Shown here: piece by piece, positions 50,440-58,944 of the stretch
Position numbering within the stretch: the stretch's first letter is position 1
Layout: every line of letters begins with the position of its first letter
Position numbers and translations under genes: made by a program
Notes under the pieces: generated by a model
Seen by the model: the letters and a program-made list of their open reading frames with translations, nothing else
The model's database searches: none
Told to the model about the DNA's origin: nothing
Origin: Chryseobacterium indoltheticum
Lineage (GTDB): Bacteria; Bacteroidota; Bacteroidia; Flavobacteriales; Weeksellaceae
Assembly: GCF_003815915.1 (NCBI RefSeq)
Contig: NZ_CP033929.1
Span: 3,596,001 to 3,660,000 of the forward strand
Direction of reading: 5' to 3'
DNA: 64,000 nt

Positions 50440-50724
50440 ATGCTTAAAAAATCAACAAAAGAAATTTTATTACAAGATTTGTTAGAAACGAAACAGCTTC
50501 TGGTGGATGCGTTTGATGATAAAGAAGTTCCATTTATCAAAGGAGGCGCAATCGATCAGTTTTTCACTGGAAAGGCTTTGGAATTTCAAAGAAATATGAT
50601 CCTTTACGAGAGCCTGATGAATTCAGGAAAAATAAAGGACAACGAAGGGAATACAATAGCTTCACTGGAAAAGATAGCTCTTGACCTAGCCGATATTAAA
50701 TCAAAACTTGATAATCAATATTAA
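50440..50724 (+). CDS. small soluble protein of unknown function
   Basis: The 94-residue protein is helical and charged, with LLETKQLLVDAFDDKEVPFIKGGAIDQFFTG as its most distinctive part, then FQRNMILYESLMNSGK. No domain is recognised. It ends at a terminator shared with the convergent cold-shock gene. Confidence 0.55.
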   Translation: MLKKSTKEILLQDLLETKQLLVDAFDDKEVPFIKGGAIDQFFTGKALEFQRNMILYESLMNSGKIKDNEGNTIASLEKIALDLADIKSKLDNQY

Positions 50725-50747
50725 ATGTGGCTGGATTCTTAAAATAA

Positions 50748-50778
50748 AAAGAGAGCAAATAAATTATTTGCTCTCTTT
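50748..50778. terminator. bidirectional terminator between convergent genes
   Basis: AAAGAGAGCAAAT (50748-50760) pairs perfectly with ATTTGCTCTCTTT (50766-50778). Confidence 0.85.
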
Positions 50779-50803
50779 ATAACTATATAGTTATTAATTG
50801 AAG

Positions 50804-50995
50804 TTACGCTATTTTAACGTTAACTGCATTAACACCTTTGTTTCCATTTTGTAAATCGAATGTTACGACATCATTTTCACGAATATTATCAATTAGACCT
50901 GAAGTGTGTACGAAAATGTCTTGACCACCAGCTGATGGAGTAATAAAACCAAATCCTTTTGTTTCGTTAAAGAATTTTACTGTTCCTTGTTGCAT
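50804..50995 (-). CDS. cold-shock domain protein (CspA family)
   Basis: The 63-residue protein is a single cold-shock OB fold with both RNA-binding motifs, RNP1 as KGFGFITP and RNP2 as DIFVHTSG. Such proteins bind single-stranded RNA or DNA and melt mRNA structure in the cytoplasm. The predicted promoter lies about 240 bp upstream, so the transcript has a long leader, as known for cold-shock genes. Confidence 0.93.
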   Translation of the reverse strand: MQQGTVKFFNETKGFGFITPSAGGQDIFVHTSGLIDNIRENDVVTFDLQNGNKGVNAVNVKIA

Positions 50996-51229
50996 TGTAT
51001 TATGTATTAAAAATTGTATTCTGTTTTATAGGGATTATCCCAGTATTTTGATTATAAATCAAAACAATAATAAATTTTGAGAGAAAAAAAATGGATGAAT
51101 AGAATTTAAGAGTGAAAATCGAACTTCTTAAAAGGCAGTACACCTAAAATATTAATGACAAAATTAATCGGCTATTTAAAAATCTGATTAGTATTAAATC
51201 TAATACAGATTATTCAGTTGCCTTATTAT
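50996..51229 (-). ncRNA. predicted long 5' leader of the cold-shock gene
   Basis: The only good promoter upstream of the cold-shock gene (51234-51264) implies an untranslated leader of about 234 nt. Long leaders of cspA mRNAs act as temperature-responsive structures in other bacteria. I cannot fold this one by eye, and no ORF is present. Confidence 0.45.
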
Positions 51230-51233
51230 TTTA

Positions 51234-51264
51234 CAAATGTATGCTAAATAAATGACACTCACAA
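51234..51264 (-). promoter_or_regulatory. cold-shock gene promoter
   Basis: On the minus strand TTG (51264-51262) precedes TACATTTG (51241-51234) with a 20-bp spacer, matching both the -33 and -7 elements of Bacteroidota. From here to 51471 I see nothing else. Confidence 0.55.
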
Positions 51265-51471
51265 TATTAATTTCAATTATTTATTTATTTTAATGAAAGA
51301 GCAGTAAATAAAAACGAAGAAAAACGTTTTAATGGCAAAAAAGAGACCATTAAAATTATGAATCTATATTAATATTGATAAGAGAGATTGTAATGCAACT
51401 TAGATAATTTCTAAACTTACAAGATAAAATACATTACAAATTTTAAGATAAGATTATAAAGTAGAGCGATA

Positions 51472-51900
51472 TTAAAACGACAATTGGCTTTGCATCGCAG
51501 ACTGCAATGTTCTGATTTGCTTTCTATCAAAGAAAACCAGATCCACATGAATGCTCTTTCTTGAACTTTGGGACTGAATTTTTAGGTTTAAATGATCTTT
51601 AACGAATCCTTCTTTAATCATAAACTGTTGAATTAAAGTAATTGGAAATTCAACTTTCGGACGTACATATCCTTTTGGTGAAAATGGATGAATTTGTCTT
51701 ACAGTAAAGCAACCTCCAGAATTTTCAACTTCAGTACTCCTTATTCTTATTAGAAATGTGAGAATAAGGACTATAACTCCGCAAAAAAATAAATCAAGAA
51801 AAATATGTTTATAGAGAATAATACCAAAAATCGGTAAAACAGAAATAAATAGCAGGACATAGGTCGCCGCCTTAACGAACTTACTATTTGAAATTTTCAT
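51472..51900 (-). CDS. small membrane protein of unknown function
   Basis: The 142-residue protein has two N-terminal membrane helices (about 10-30 and 33-50) and a cytoplasmic or periplasmic beta-rich domain (HPFSPKGYVRPKVEFPITL; about 65-142), resembling small PH-like domain proteins. No family is assigned. It lies alone between the cold-shock gene and egtB. Confidence 0.5.
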   Translation of the reverse strand: MKISNSKFVKAATYVLLFISVLPIFGIILYKHIFLDLFFCGVIVLILTFLIRIRSTEVENSGGCFTVRQIHPFSPKGYVRPKVEFPITLIQQFMIKEGFVKDHLNLKIQSQSSRKSIHVDLVFFDRKQIRTLQSAMQSQLSF

Positions 51901-52089
51901 ATTGCTATTTGTTATATATTATAAGTAATAATACTTATTATATTTATCTTTATAAATGATTTGAATGCAAAAATAAATAAAATATGTTCACTATGCAATA
52001 AAAAAAAATTAACACATTAATTTAGAAGCTATTATTTTTAATCTCTCATAAAGCAATTGTTTTCTTAAAATAAGTGAGTCAAATCAATA

Positions 52090-53283
52090 CTAACGAGCAA
52101 GTCGAATTCCTGTATATTGCCATTTAAGATCTGTTTGAAAAAAGTTTCGATATGTATTTCTACTGTGTCCATTTGGGGTTGCTTCAGATGCACCACGAAG
52201 AACCATTTGATTAACCATGAATTTTCCATTGTACTCACCTACAGCGCCTGCTTCTTTGGTAAAACCCGGATAAGGCAAATATGCAGAATTTGTCCATTCC
52301 CAGCGATTTCCCCATTCCAATTGATTAGAGGCAACTTCCCATTCTGCTTCAGTAGGCAGACGCATACCCTTCCAGGAAGCAAAAGCTGAGGCTTCATAAA
52401 AATTAATATGACAGACTGCAGAATTTAAATCTAATTCTTTCAGACCATCCAAAGTATAATTCATCCATTTGCCATCAATCAAATGCCAATACAAAGGAGA
52501 TTTTGCTTCTTTCTGCTTTACCCAATCCCAGCCTTCTGCATGCCAATATCTAAAATCTTGGTAGCCGCCAGCTTCTATAAATTCTAAATACTCGTTATTG
52601 GTGACCACTTCACTTGAAATTTCAAAATCATTCAAATAAACTTTATGTCTTCCCAACTCATTATCAAAACAGAAACCTGTACCATTAAAACCAATTTCAT
52701 AAACACCTTCTGAAAAACTAAGCATTTCTTTACTGCGGTAAACTTTCTTTTCTATATCAAGCTGTTTTCTGTAAGCCGGAAAAAGCGGATTGTGTCCCAA
52801 AATATATTTTATGTCAGTCAATAATAATTCCTGATGCTGCTGTTCATGATTGAGACCGAGTTCCAATAGCGGTTCTATCTCTTTTGTCAACAGACCGTTC
52901 TCAAGAAAGTTTTTCATTTTTTCGTCAACATATTCTCGGTATTTATAGACATCAGCAACAGACGGACGGCTCAGATTCCCTCGATCTGTACGTATTACTC
53001 TGGCTCCTACCGTCTCATAATAGCTGTTGAAAACAAAATTATATTGAGAATCGAAGACCTTGTAATCAGGAAAATTTGGTTGTAAAATAAAAGTTTCAAA
53101 AAACCATGTTGTATGGCCGAGATGCCATTTGGGTGGACTTACATCAACGATTGGTTGCACCACATAATCCTCAATTTCCAGAGGTTCGCAGATTTTAACT
53201 GAATGATTTCTAATATCAGAATAACGTTTCAAAAAATTGTTAACGCCAATTTCTTCTGTAAGTATAGTTGAATTTGGTTTCAT
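52090..53283 (-). CDS. egtB: ergothioneine biosynthesis enzyme EgtB
   Basis: The 397-residue enzyme is a non-heme iron sulfoxide synthase joining hercynine to a thiol donor. The N-terminal DinB-like domain holds the iron ligands (WHLGHTTW with His57, and LNHEQQHQE with His146 and His150); the C-terminal FGE-sulfatase-like domain (about 190-397) has MRLPTEAEWE, WEWTNSAY and GHSRNTYRNFF. It follows egtD by 14 bp on the same strand. The donor (cysteine or gamma-glutamyl-cysteine) cannot be decided here. EgtC and EgtE candidates are absent from the window. Confidence 0.92.
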   Translation of the reverse strand: MKPNSTILTEEIGVNNFLKRYSDIRNHSVKICEPLEIEDYVVQPIVDVSPPKWHLGHTTWFFETFILQPNFPDYKVFDSQYNFVFNSYYETVGARVIRTDRGNLSRPSVADVYKYREYVDEKMKNFLENGLLTKEIEPLLELGLNHEQQHQELLLTDIKYILGHNPLFPAYRKQLDIEKKVYRSKEMLSFSEGVYEIGFNGTGFCFDNELGRHKVYLNDFEISSEVVTNNEYLEFIEAGGYQDFRYWHAEGWDWVKQKEAKSPLYWHLIDGKWMNYTLDGLKELDLNSAVCHINFYEASAFASWKGMRLPTEAEWEVASNQLEWGNRWEWTNSAYLPYPGFTKEAGAVGEYNGKFMVNQMVLRGASEATPNGHSRNTYRNFFQTDLKWQYTGIRLAR

Positions 53284-53297
53284 ATGAATTATTTAGA

Positions 53298-54281
53298 TTA
53301 AACAACTTGCCAGATAGAGTCTACAAACCAGTTTTTGGAATCGGTAATTTCTGCAAGAACATGAAATTCTGAGCTTTCTGCCAGTTTATTGATATCAGCT
53401 TTAGAAAATTTTTGGGATATTTCCATATCGATCAACTCATCTTTTTCAAAGCTAAATATATGGTTATCTATGTGAACATCTTGTTTTTCAAGACTTACGA
53501 GATAACTTTTGCATGCTCCTGAAGCAGGGTCGTACGTTTGATAATGCTGAAATTGAGTAACATCAAAATCTGCTTCCAATTCACGATTGATTCTCAGAAG
53601 AAGATTTAGATTAAATGATGCGGTAATGCCTTCGGTATCATTATAGGCATTGAGTATAGTATGTGGATTTTTCTTTAAATCGAACCCGATCAGCAAAAGA
53701 TCACCTAAGTTTAGCTTTTGGTTGAGCTCACGGCAAAAATTATAAGATTCTTCTAAATCCATATTACCGATGTTTCCCCCTAAAAAAAGAACTACTTTTC
53801 GTCTTTTTGAAATAGAAGTTGCCTTATCGAGCATATTAAAATAATCGCCTTCTAAAGTAACGATATCCATTGTCGGCAGTTCTTTACTGAATTTTTCATT
53901 GAGCACTGAAAGAATATTTCCTGAAATATCAATTGGCATATAAGTAAAATCAATATTTTTCTGTACCAGAAACTTCAGCAGATAAGATGATTTCATTGCA
54001 TCACCAGCGCCCAACTCAATCAAATCGAAAGGTTCATCGTTACCTAAAATAATATCGGCTAATTCTTGGGTTTTATTTTTAAATATATCAAGTTCACAGT
54101 TGGTTAAATAATAGTCGGGCATCTTCATGATCTGTTGAAAAATCTGATCACCTGCTTTATCATAAAAATATTTTGAAAACATTTTTTTGGGATTGCTGCT
54201 TAGTCCTTCCAATACATCAGATCGAAAAGTATCGATATTACTCTTTCCAATCTGCAGATCTGTATCAAACTGTGAATTCAT
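53298..54281 (-). CDS. egtD: L-histidine N-alpha-methyltransferase EgtD
   Basis: I start at 54281 (MNSQFDTDLQ); a longer frame to 54341 adds a Cys- and Lys-rich lead unlike the family. The 327-residue SAM-dependent enzyme trimethylates histidine to hercynine. Visible family motifs are SKYFYDKAGDQIFQQI, the SAM site DLIELGAGDAMKSSYLL, FLGGNIGNM and, near the end, the substrate-binding MEISQKF (Glu and Ser equivalent to those that contact histidine). It is upstream of egtB in one operon. Confidence 0.92.
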   Translation of the reverse strand: MNSQFDTDLQIGKSNIDTFRSDVLEGLSSNPKKMFSKYFYDKAGDQIFQQIMKMPDYYLTNCELDIFKNKTQELADIILGNDEPFDLIELGAGDAMKSSYLLKFLVQKNIDFTYMPIDISGNILSVLNEKFSKELPTMDIVTLEGDYFNMLDKATSISKRRKVVLFLGGNIGNMDLEESYNFCRELNQKLNLGDLLLIGFDLKKNPHTILNAYNDTEGITASFNLNLLLRINRELEADFDVTQFQHYQTYDPASGACKSYLVSLEKQDVHIDNHIFSFEKDELIDMEISQKFSKADINKLAESSEFHVLAEITDSKNWFVDSIWQVV

Positions 54282-54681
54282 ATATACTATTTTTGATTTG
54301 CTTTTAAAACTACAACTATCTTGCCGACAATGTTGAAACATAATACTAAGTTAAAGAAACTTTTTAGTTACCTGTCACTCTTATTGGATGTTATCCAATT
54401 GAATGGCAATTATATTTACATCTAAGATTGCATAAAAGTAAACAAATATGTCTTGTAAGATATATTTCTTAGTCATGAAAGATATTAGACAAATTATACA
54501 GAATGGAAATCTATTAATAATAGGCTTTAAAAATAGCTTAGAACAATGCAGCATTACAATGCATTTAAAGGTATAATATAATATGAAAGAGTGTGTTTTA
54601 GTGTAAATAAAATTGAGATTTATATATTAATTGAATTGCTAAAATCATCAGAATGAATCCAAAAATTACTTAATCTGAAAC
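54282..54681. other. intergenic region between egtD and the tRNA terminator
   Basis: AT-rich, no ORF, RNA gene or repeat recognised. It should contain the egtDB promoter, but I find no TAnnTTTG box close to the start. Confidence 0.4.
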
Positions 54682-54716
54682 AAAAAAATCCCTTAAAACG
54701 TTGTTTTAAGGGATTT
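54682..54716 (-). terminator. terminator of the tRNA-Asp pair
   Basis: A perfect 14-bp stem (54686-54699 with 54703-54716) precedes a T-run on the minus strand. Confidence 0.85.
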
Positions 54717-54739
54717 GAATAAATCTTAAAGATTTTTTG

Positions 54740-54813
54740 CGATCCGGACGGGACTCGAACCCGCGACCTCCGCCGTGACAGGGCGGCATTCTAACCAGCT
54801 GAACTACCGGATC
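54740..54813 (-). tRNA. tRNA-Asp (GTC), copy 1
   Basis: The 74-nt gene folds as a cloverleaf with acceptor GATCCGG/CCGGATC, anticodon stem CCGCC/GGCGG around the loop CTGTCAC (anticodon GTC), a GGTTCGAGTCC T-arm and discriminator G. CCA is not encoded. It is identical to the copies at 54847 and 55355 and lies downstream of copy 2, 33 bp apart, so the two are probably processed from one transcript. Confidence 0.96.
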
Positions 54814-54846
54814 AATTTTATTAAAGTTAAAATTGTAAAACTTATG

Positions 54847-54920
54847 CGATCCGGACGGGACTCGAACCCGCGACCTCCGCCGTGACAGGGCGGCATTCTA
54901 ACCAGCTGAACTACCGGATC
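54847..54920 (-). tRNA. tRNA-Asp (GTC), copy 2
   Basis: Identical to copy 1, with anticodon GTC and no encoded CCA. A TATATTTG box lies 42 bp upstream (54963-54970). Confidence 0.96.
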
Positions 54921-54962
54921 TTTTCACAATGCCTGAAGAATTACCTTCCTTTATTGTGGTTG

Positions 54963-54970
54963 CAAATATA
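54963..54970 (-). promoter_or_regulatory. -7 box of the tRNA-Asp pair
   Basis: The minus strand reads TATATTTG. The stretch between the box and the tRNA resembles that upstream of copy 3, so a promoter unit was duplicated with the gene. Confidence 0.6.
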
Positions 54971-55312
54971 TAGCTTTTTTGATTATCTGCAAACTATAAT
55001 TATTAATTTTCTTACAATTGGAGATAAATCACAGATTATCAATCTGATTATTTTAAATTAAGCTTAATATTAAAATAGTATCAGCACGCTGCAAGACAGA
55101 CATAAGATCAATTTTCAAAGCATCTTCAGAAAATTTATTGCAATATTTCAACAAATCTTGGTGATTGGAAATATTCTTAGAATTTTTTTCTTCAAAATAA
55201 TTCGTGCAATTAATTTGTATGTAATTTTAATAATTAGATTTATCGTTACCAATCCACAACATTATTACATCAAATTGAATGATTTATAAAAATTGCCTTC
55301 TCAAATACAACA

Positions 55313-55352
55313 ATAAAAAAAGCTTTAAAACAAATGTTTTAAAGCTTTTTTA
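55313..55352 (-). terminator. terminator of tRNA-Asp copy 3
   Basis: A long perfect stem, 55316-55331 with 55336-55351, contains AGCTTTAAAAC. It lies 3 nt from the tRNA end. Confidence 0.8.
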
Positions 55353-55354
55353 TG

Positions 55355-55428
55355 CGATCCGGACGGGACTCGAACCCGCGACCTCCGCCGTGACAGGGCG
55401 GCATTCTAACCAGCTGAACTACCGGATC
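55355..55428 (-). tRNA. tRNA-Asp (GTC), copy 3
   Basis: Identical to copies 1 and 2, but with its own promoter box (55470-55477) and terminator. It lies 434 bp from copy 2 across a spacer without ORFs. Confidence 0.96.
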
Positions 55429-55469
55429 TTTTTCACAACTTTCAGAAGTATCTTCCGTTATTGTGATTG

Positions 55470-55477
55470 CAAAAATA
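55470..55477 (-). promoter_or_regulatory. -7 box of tRNA-Asp copy 3
   Basis: The minus strand reads TATTTTTG, matching TAnnTTTG, 41 bp upstream of the tRNA, as for copy 2. Confidence 0.55.
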
Positions 55478-55510
55478 CAAATTTTTGGCAATTCTGCAAA
55501 TCTTTAGAAA

Positions 55511-55540
55511 CAAAAAATGCTTCCCAAACCGGAAAGCATT
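55511..55540 (-). terminator. terminator of the thioredoxin gene
   Basis: AATGCTTCCC pairs with GGAAAGCATT (one mismatch) and a T-run follows on the minus strand. Confidence 0.65.
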
Positions 55541-55559
55541 CATTATCAAATGATTTTTT

Positions 55560-55877
55560 TTATAAGTGTGCGCTTAATTTCTCAGCGATTACTTCTTTTG
55601 GCGTTACACCAACCAATTTATCTACTACCTCACCATTCTTGAAAATAAGAACTGTAGGGATATTTCTGATTCCGTATTGCATAGAAATTTCCTGGTTGTT
55701 GTCTACATCTACTTTTCCTACTAGAGCTTTACCTTCAAAATCTGTTGCAACTTCTTCGATGATCGGTCCTAAAGTTCTGCATGGTCCACACCATACTGCC
55801 CAAAAGTCTACCAATACTGGTTTATCTGATTTTAAAACCGTTTCCTGAAACGAGCTATCCGTAATTTCTAAAGCCAT
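55560..55877 (-). CDS. trxA: thioredoxin
   Basis: The 105-residue protein is a canonical cytoplasmic thioredoxin: VLVDFWAVWCGPC with the redox Cys30 and Cys33, the central DVDNNQEIS segment and the cis-Pro loop IRNIPTVLIF. It reduces protein disulfides with electrons from thioredoxin reductase. It is monocistronic, next to the cysteine desulfurase gene 71 bp upstream. Confidence 0.95.
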   Translation of the reverse strand: MALEITDSSFQETVLKSDKPVLVDFWAVWCGPCRTLGPIIEEVATDFEGKALVGKVDVDNNQEISMQYGIRNIPTVLIFKNGEVVDKLVGVTPKEVIAEKLSAHL

Positions 55878-55948
55878 TTTTTTATCTTTTAATTATTAAT
55901 ATTCTATTTAATTTCCTGAGTCAAAATTACCATTTTAAAATGAAAAGC

Positions 55949-57124
55949 TTATCTATGCTCAACATTTGTATTTTCTATAACAAAATCTTTAGAAATTTCT
56001 TTCAAAGCATCTACAAAAACATCAATATCTTGTTTTGTTGTCATATGGCTGAAAGATACACGCAAAGGAGTACAGTGATCCATTTCTTCTTCCGAAAGCA
56101 CCATCATCATGACCATGGAAGGTTTTGAAGCTCCAGATGAGCATGCACTCCCCTGGGAAACAGCAATCCCTTTCATATCAAGCTGCAATCCGATTAAAGG
56201 ATTTTTGTAAGGCAGTAAAAGGCTTACCAAAGTGTACAAACTATTGTCCGCTTCTGAGCTTCTACCGTTAAATTTCACATCAGGAATTTCTGCAGAGATC
56301 CTCTCTATTGTATATTGTTTAATATCCTGCATATGCTGTGTATAAGCTTCCATGTTGTTTAATGAAAGCTCCAGAGCTTTACCTAAACCAGCAATACCTG
56401 CAACATTTTCGGTACCTGCTCTCAAGCTTCTTTCTTGAGGACCACCCGTGATAATACCTTTCATACCGCTAGATTTTCTGATGAAAGCAAAACCAATTCC
56501 TTTCGGACCATGAAATTTATGAGCACTGCATGATGCAAAATCCACAGGAATGTCTGAAAAATCAAGATTCATGTGTGCCATCGTCTGTACGGTATCAGAA
56601 TGAAAAAGCGCATTATTTTCTTTGCAAAGCTGCGCTATTTTCTTAATATCAACGATGTTTCCAATTTCGTTATTGGCATGCATTAAGCTCACCAATGTTT
56701 TTTTATCTGAACTTTTAAGTAATTCTTCTAGTTTAGCTAAATCAATATCTCCTTTTTCATTGGGACGAATGTAAGCAACCTCAACACCTTTTCTGTTTTT
56801 CATATCCAGAATACTCTCAGAAACACATTTGTGTTCCATCGGCGAGCTGATGATTCTTTCAATACCAAGATGCTCAACGCTTGATTTGATAATCATGTTA
56901 TTAGATTCTGTACCGCAAGAGGTAAAGATAATCTCAGCGGGAGTTACATGTAGATAATCTGCAACCTGCCTTCTTACATTTTCTATAAGAATTTTTGCTT
57001 CCTGACCAAAACTGTGTGTAGAAGAAGGATTCCCGAAATTCACCTTCATGGTATCAACCATTGCATCGATTACTTCTTCTGAAAGAGGCGTTGTAGCAGC
57101 GTTATCTAAATATATTTTATTCAT
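55949..57124 (-). CDS. cysteine desulfurase (NifS/IscS type)
   Basis: The 391-residue PLP enzyme takes sulfur from cysteine for Fe-S clusters and other cofactors. Features are YLDNAATTPLS at the start, the PLP lysine Lys203 in SAHKFHGPKG, RAGTENVAGI and the persulfide Cys327 in SQGSACSSGASKPS. No iscU or sufBCD gene is adjacent, so I cannot tell whether it is the housekeeping enzyme. The gene follows a secreted PrcB-like protein gene by only 3 bp. Confidence 0.92.
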   Translation of the reverse strand: MNKIYLDNAATTPLSEEVIDAMVDTMKVNFGNPSSTHSFGQEAKILIENVRRQVADYLHVTPAEIIFTSCGTESNNMIIKSSVEHLGIERIISSPMEHKCVSESILDMKNRKGVEVAYIRPNEKGDIDLAKLEELLKSSDKKTLVSLMHANNEIGNIVDIKKIAQLCKENNALFHSDTVQTMAHMNLDFSDIPVDFASCSAHKFHGPKGIGFAFIRKSSGMKGIITGGPQERSLRAGTENVAGIAGLGKALELSLNNMEAYTQHMQDIKQYTIERISAEIPDVKFNGRSSEADNSLYTLVSLLLPYKNPLIGLQLDMKGIAVSQGSACSSGASKPSMVMMMVLSEEEMDHCTPLRVSFSHMTTKQDIDVFVDALKEISKDFVIENTNVEHR

Positions 57125-57127
57125 TTT

Positions 57128-57598
57128 TTAGTTTGAAGATTTTAATTGTACTGAAGTGAATTGATAGTTTGAAGGGACTGAGAAAATAAACCAAGGGTTT
57201 GAAAGTACCTGAATTTGCATTCCGCCCGATTCACGCATCGGAACTTCCACATACAGCACATTATCTTTTACAGAAATATTTTTTATTTCTCTCACGGTAT
57301 GATCACCTGCCCTGAATGAGCCTATATTATACAGAACTACCTTCTTATTAACAGGAAATGCGGGATACTTTACGACAGGTTCACTTCCTAGTTCTACAAG
57401 CGAAGTTCCCTGTTTAGATTTTATTACATTCTGAAATTCCTGTTCATCTTTTATAATTACAAAGCCAGCCTGCTCGGCACCACCTTGTGATTCAGACATT
57501 ATAATTTCACCTTTATTCTGCATATCATCAGATTTTTGTGCAATTGTGCTTGTACAACTCATCAGGGTTGCAAAACAAAAAATCAGCAGTTTATTCAT
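57128..57598 (-). CDS. secreted PrcB-C-like domain protein
   Basis: The 156-residue product has a signal sequence (about 1-20, with a possible lipobox LMSC at Cys15). The mature part contains KKVVLYNIGSFRAGDHTVREI and NVLYVEVPMRESGG, a pattern like the C-terminal domain of PrcB proteins, which inhibit or assist secreted proteases. The similarity is weak. It lies 3 bp upstream of the cysteine desulfurase gene, although a functional link is not evident. Confidence 0.55.
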   Translation of the reverse strand: MNKLLIFCFATLMSCTSTIAQKSDDMQNKGEIIMSESQGGAEQAGFVIIKDEQEFQNVIKSKQGTSLVELGSEPVVKYPAFPVNKKVVLYNIGSFRAGDHTVREIKNISVKDNVLYVEVPMRESGGMQIQVLSNPWFIFSVPSNYQFTSVQLKSSN

Positions 57599-57622
57599 TT
57601 TACTTTTATTAATCCTTCAAAA

Positions 57623-58210
57623 TTAATGAAAAAATTGGTAATGACCTTCATTTGCCCATTTCAGCATTGGCTTATCTCCTGAAGTATCTCCAAACGCTAT
57701 GATTTTATCGTACTTATAGTCTGAAATTTCTTTTTTTATACGTTCTAATTTTTCTTTTCCATTGCAGTTTTTACCAATAAAGTTTCCTGTAAAAACCCCA
57801 TTTTTGAACTCTGCCTTTGTAGAAACAAGATTCATCTGTAATTTTTCGGCAAAAGGTTTAGCCCAAATATCTAACGAGGCAGTTACCAAAAGACTTTGTG
57901 TATTTTCTCTATCTATATTTTTAATAAAATCTAAAGCATTTTCTCTGACAATTTTAGGATAATTTTCCTCAAAAAACTGTTTAGATTTTTCTTCTATTTT
58001 AGACTGAAGTTGCCCTTTCAAAACAGAACCAATGAAACTTCTTTTTACTTTTTCGGTCTCAGCCAATCTTAGTTTTAATAAAATAAAAAGTGGAATATGC
58101 TTCAAAAACTGCACGCGGAACTTGGAAGGATTGTAGAATTTAAGATACAGAAACATGGTATCTTTATAGGTAATAGTTCCGTCAAAATCAAAACAATACA
58201 ATTTTTTCAT
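57623..58210 (-). CDS. HAD-IB family phosphatase of the DprE-type cassette
   Basis: The 195-residue HAD phosphatase has CFDFDGTITYKDTM (nucleophile Asp8, acid Asp10), LLVTASLDIWAKPF (motif II Ser or Thr), a Lys in KEKLERIK and FGDTSGDKPML (motif IV). It is 7 bp downstream of the DprE2-like gene. In mycobacteria a phosphatase removes the 5-phosphate from decaprenyl-phosphoryl-5-phosphoribose before epimerisation; this HAD enzyme is the natural candidate here, by context only. Confidence 0.75.
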   Translation of the reverse strand: MKKLYCFDFDGTITYKDTMFLYLKFYNPSKFRVQFLKHIPLFILLKLRLAETEKVKRSFIGSVLKGQLQSKIEEKSKQFFEENYPKIVRENALDFIKNIDRENTQSLLVTASLDIWAKPFAEKLQMNLVSTKAEFKNGVFTGNFIGKNCNGKEKLERIKKEISDYKYDKIIAFGDTSGDKPMLKWANEGHYQFFH

Positions 58211-58217
58211 GCTACAG

Positions 58218-58943
58218 TTAAAGCTTTAATTTTTTAAATATAAACTCAGGAATATTTCTGATGATCAACATTATAACGCCCCAAATCGGTAAAACGTATG
58301 CAACATTCTTTTGTTTTTTGAATGCGCTGTAAATACATTCTGCAGCTTGCTTTGGCGTGGCAGTCAGTTTCGGGTTTAATGGTAAACCTTCTGTCATTTT
58401 TGTTGCCATAAAACCAGGTTTTACGGTTAAAACATGCACCTTTTTTCCGAAAAGATAATTACGAAGACCACTTAAATAAGCTGTAAACGCTGCTTTTGCA
58501 CTTCCATAAATAAAGTTACTCTGTCTTCCGCGATCTCCTGCAACCGACGAAAGTCCGATAATTGTCCCGGATCTTTTGCTTTCAAATTTTTGAGCAAAAT
58601 AATTCATAACAGGAACCAATTTTGAATAATTAATATCAATAATCCGTTCTGTATTTTTATTGTCGTATAAACCATCTTCAGTGCTTTCTCCCAAATAACC
58701 GGTCGCACAGAACAGGACATTTGAATTGACGTGATCGAAATCAAAATAATTGATGTCTTTCGTCAAGTCGAGTTCAATAATTTCAGATTGCTGCAAAAAT
58801 TTCACATCGATATGTTTTGCAAAGCGTTCCGTTGCTTCTTTGTTTGAGGTAAAAAGATAAATTCTTTCATACTTTTCGCCTTCCTGCAAAGCTTTTTCCA
58901 CAAAAGCCTGTGCCACTTCCGATGTACTTCCGAGAACTATCAT
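58218..58943 (-). CDS. short-chain dehydrogenase, DprE2-like
   Basis: The 241-residue SDR has a Rossmann start that begins directly at residue 1 (MIVLGSTSEVAQAFVE), the active-site Ser in IGLSSVAGDRGRQSNF, and the Y-x3-K pair in YGSAKAAF. In mycobacteria DprE2 reduces the 2-keto intermediate made by DprE1 to the arabinose epimer. The gene is 1 bp after the DprE1-like gene. A hydrophobic C-terminus (VIMLIIRNIPEFIF) suggests membrane association, as fits a lipid-linked substrate. Confidence 0.8.
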   Translation of the reverse strand: MIVLGSTSEVAQAFVEKALQEGEKYERIYLFTSNKEATERFAKHIDVKFLQQSEIIELDLTKDINYFDFDHVNSNVLFCATGYLGESTEDGLYDNKNTERIIDINYSKLVPVMNYFAQKFESKRSGTIIGLSSVAGDRGRQSNFIYGSAKAAFTAYLSGLRNYLFGKKVHVLTVKPGFMATKMTEGLPLNPKLTATPKQAAECIYSAFKKQKNVAYVLPIWGVIMLIIRNIPEFIFKKLKL

Positions 58944-58944
58944 T

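Noticed and set aside
54282..54341. Longer N-terminus for EgtD
   Set aside because: The extra residues are Cys- and Lys-rich, unlike the family, and the Met at 54281 fits normal length.
55279..55848. A 189-codon plus-strand ORF
   Set aside because: It runs through a tRNA-Asp gene and antisense to thioredoxin; its protein has no sensible composition.
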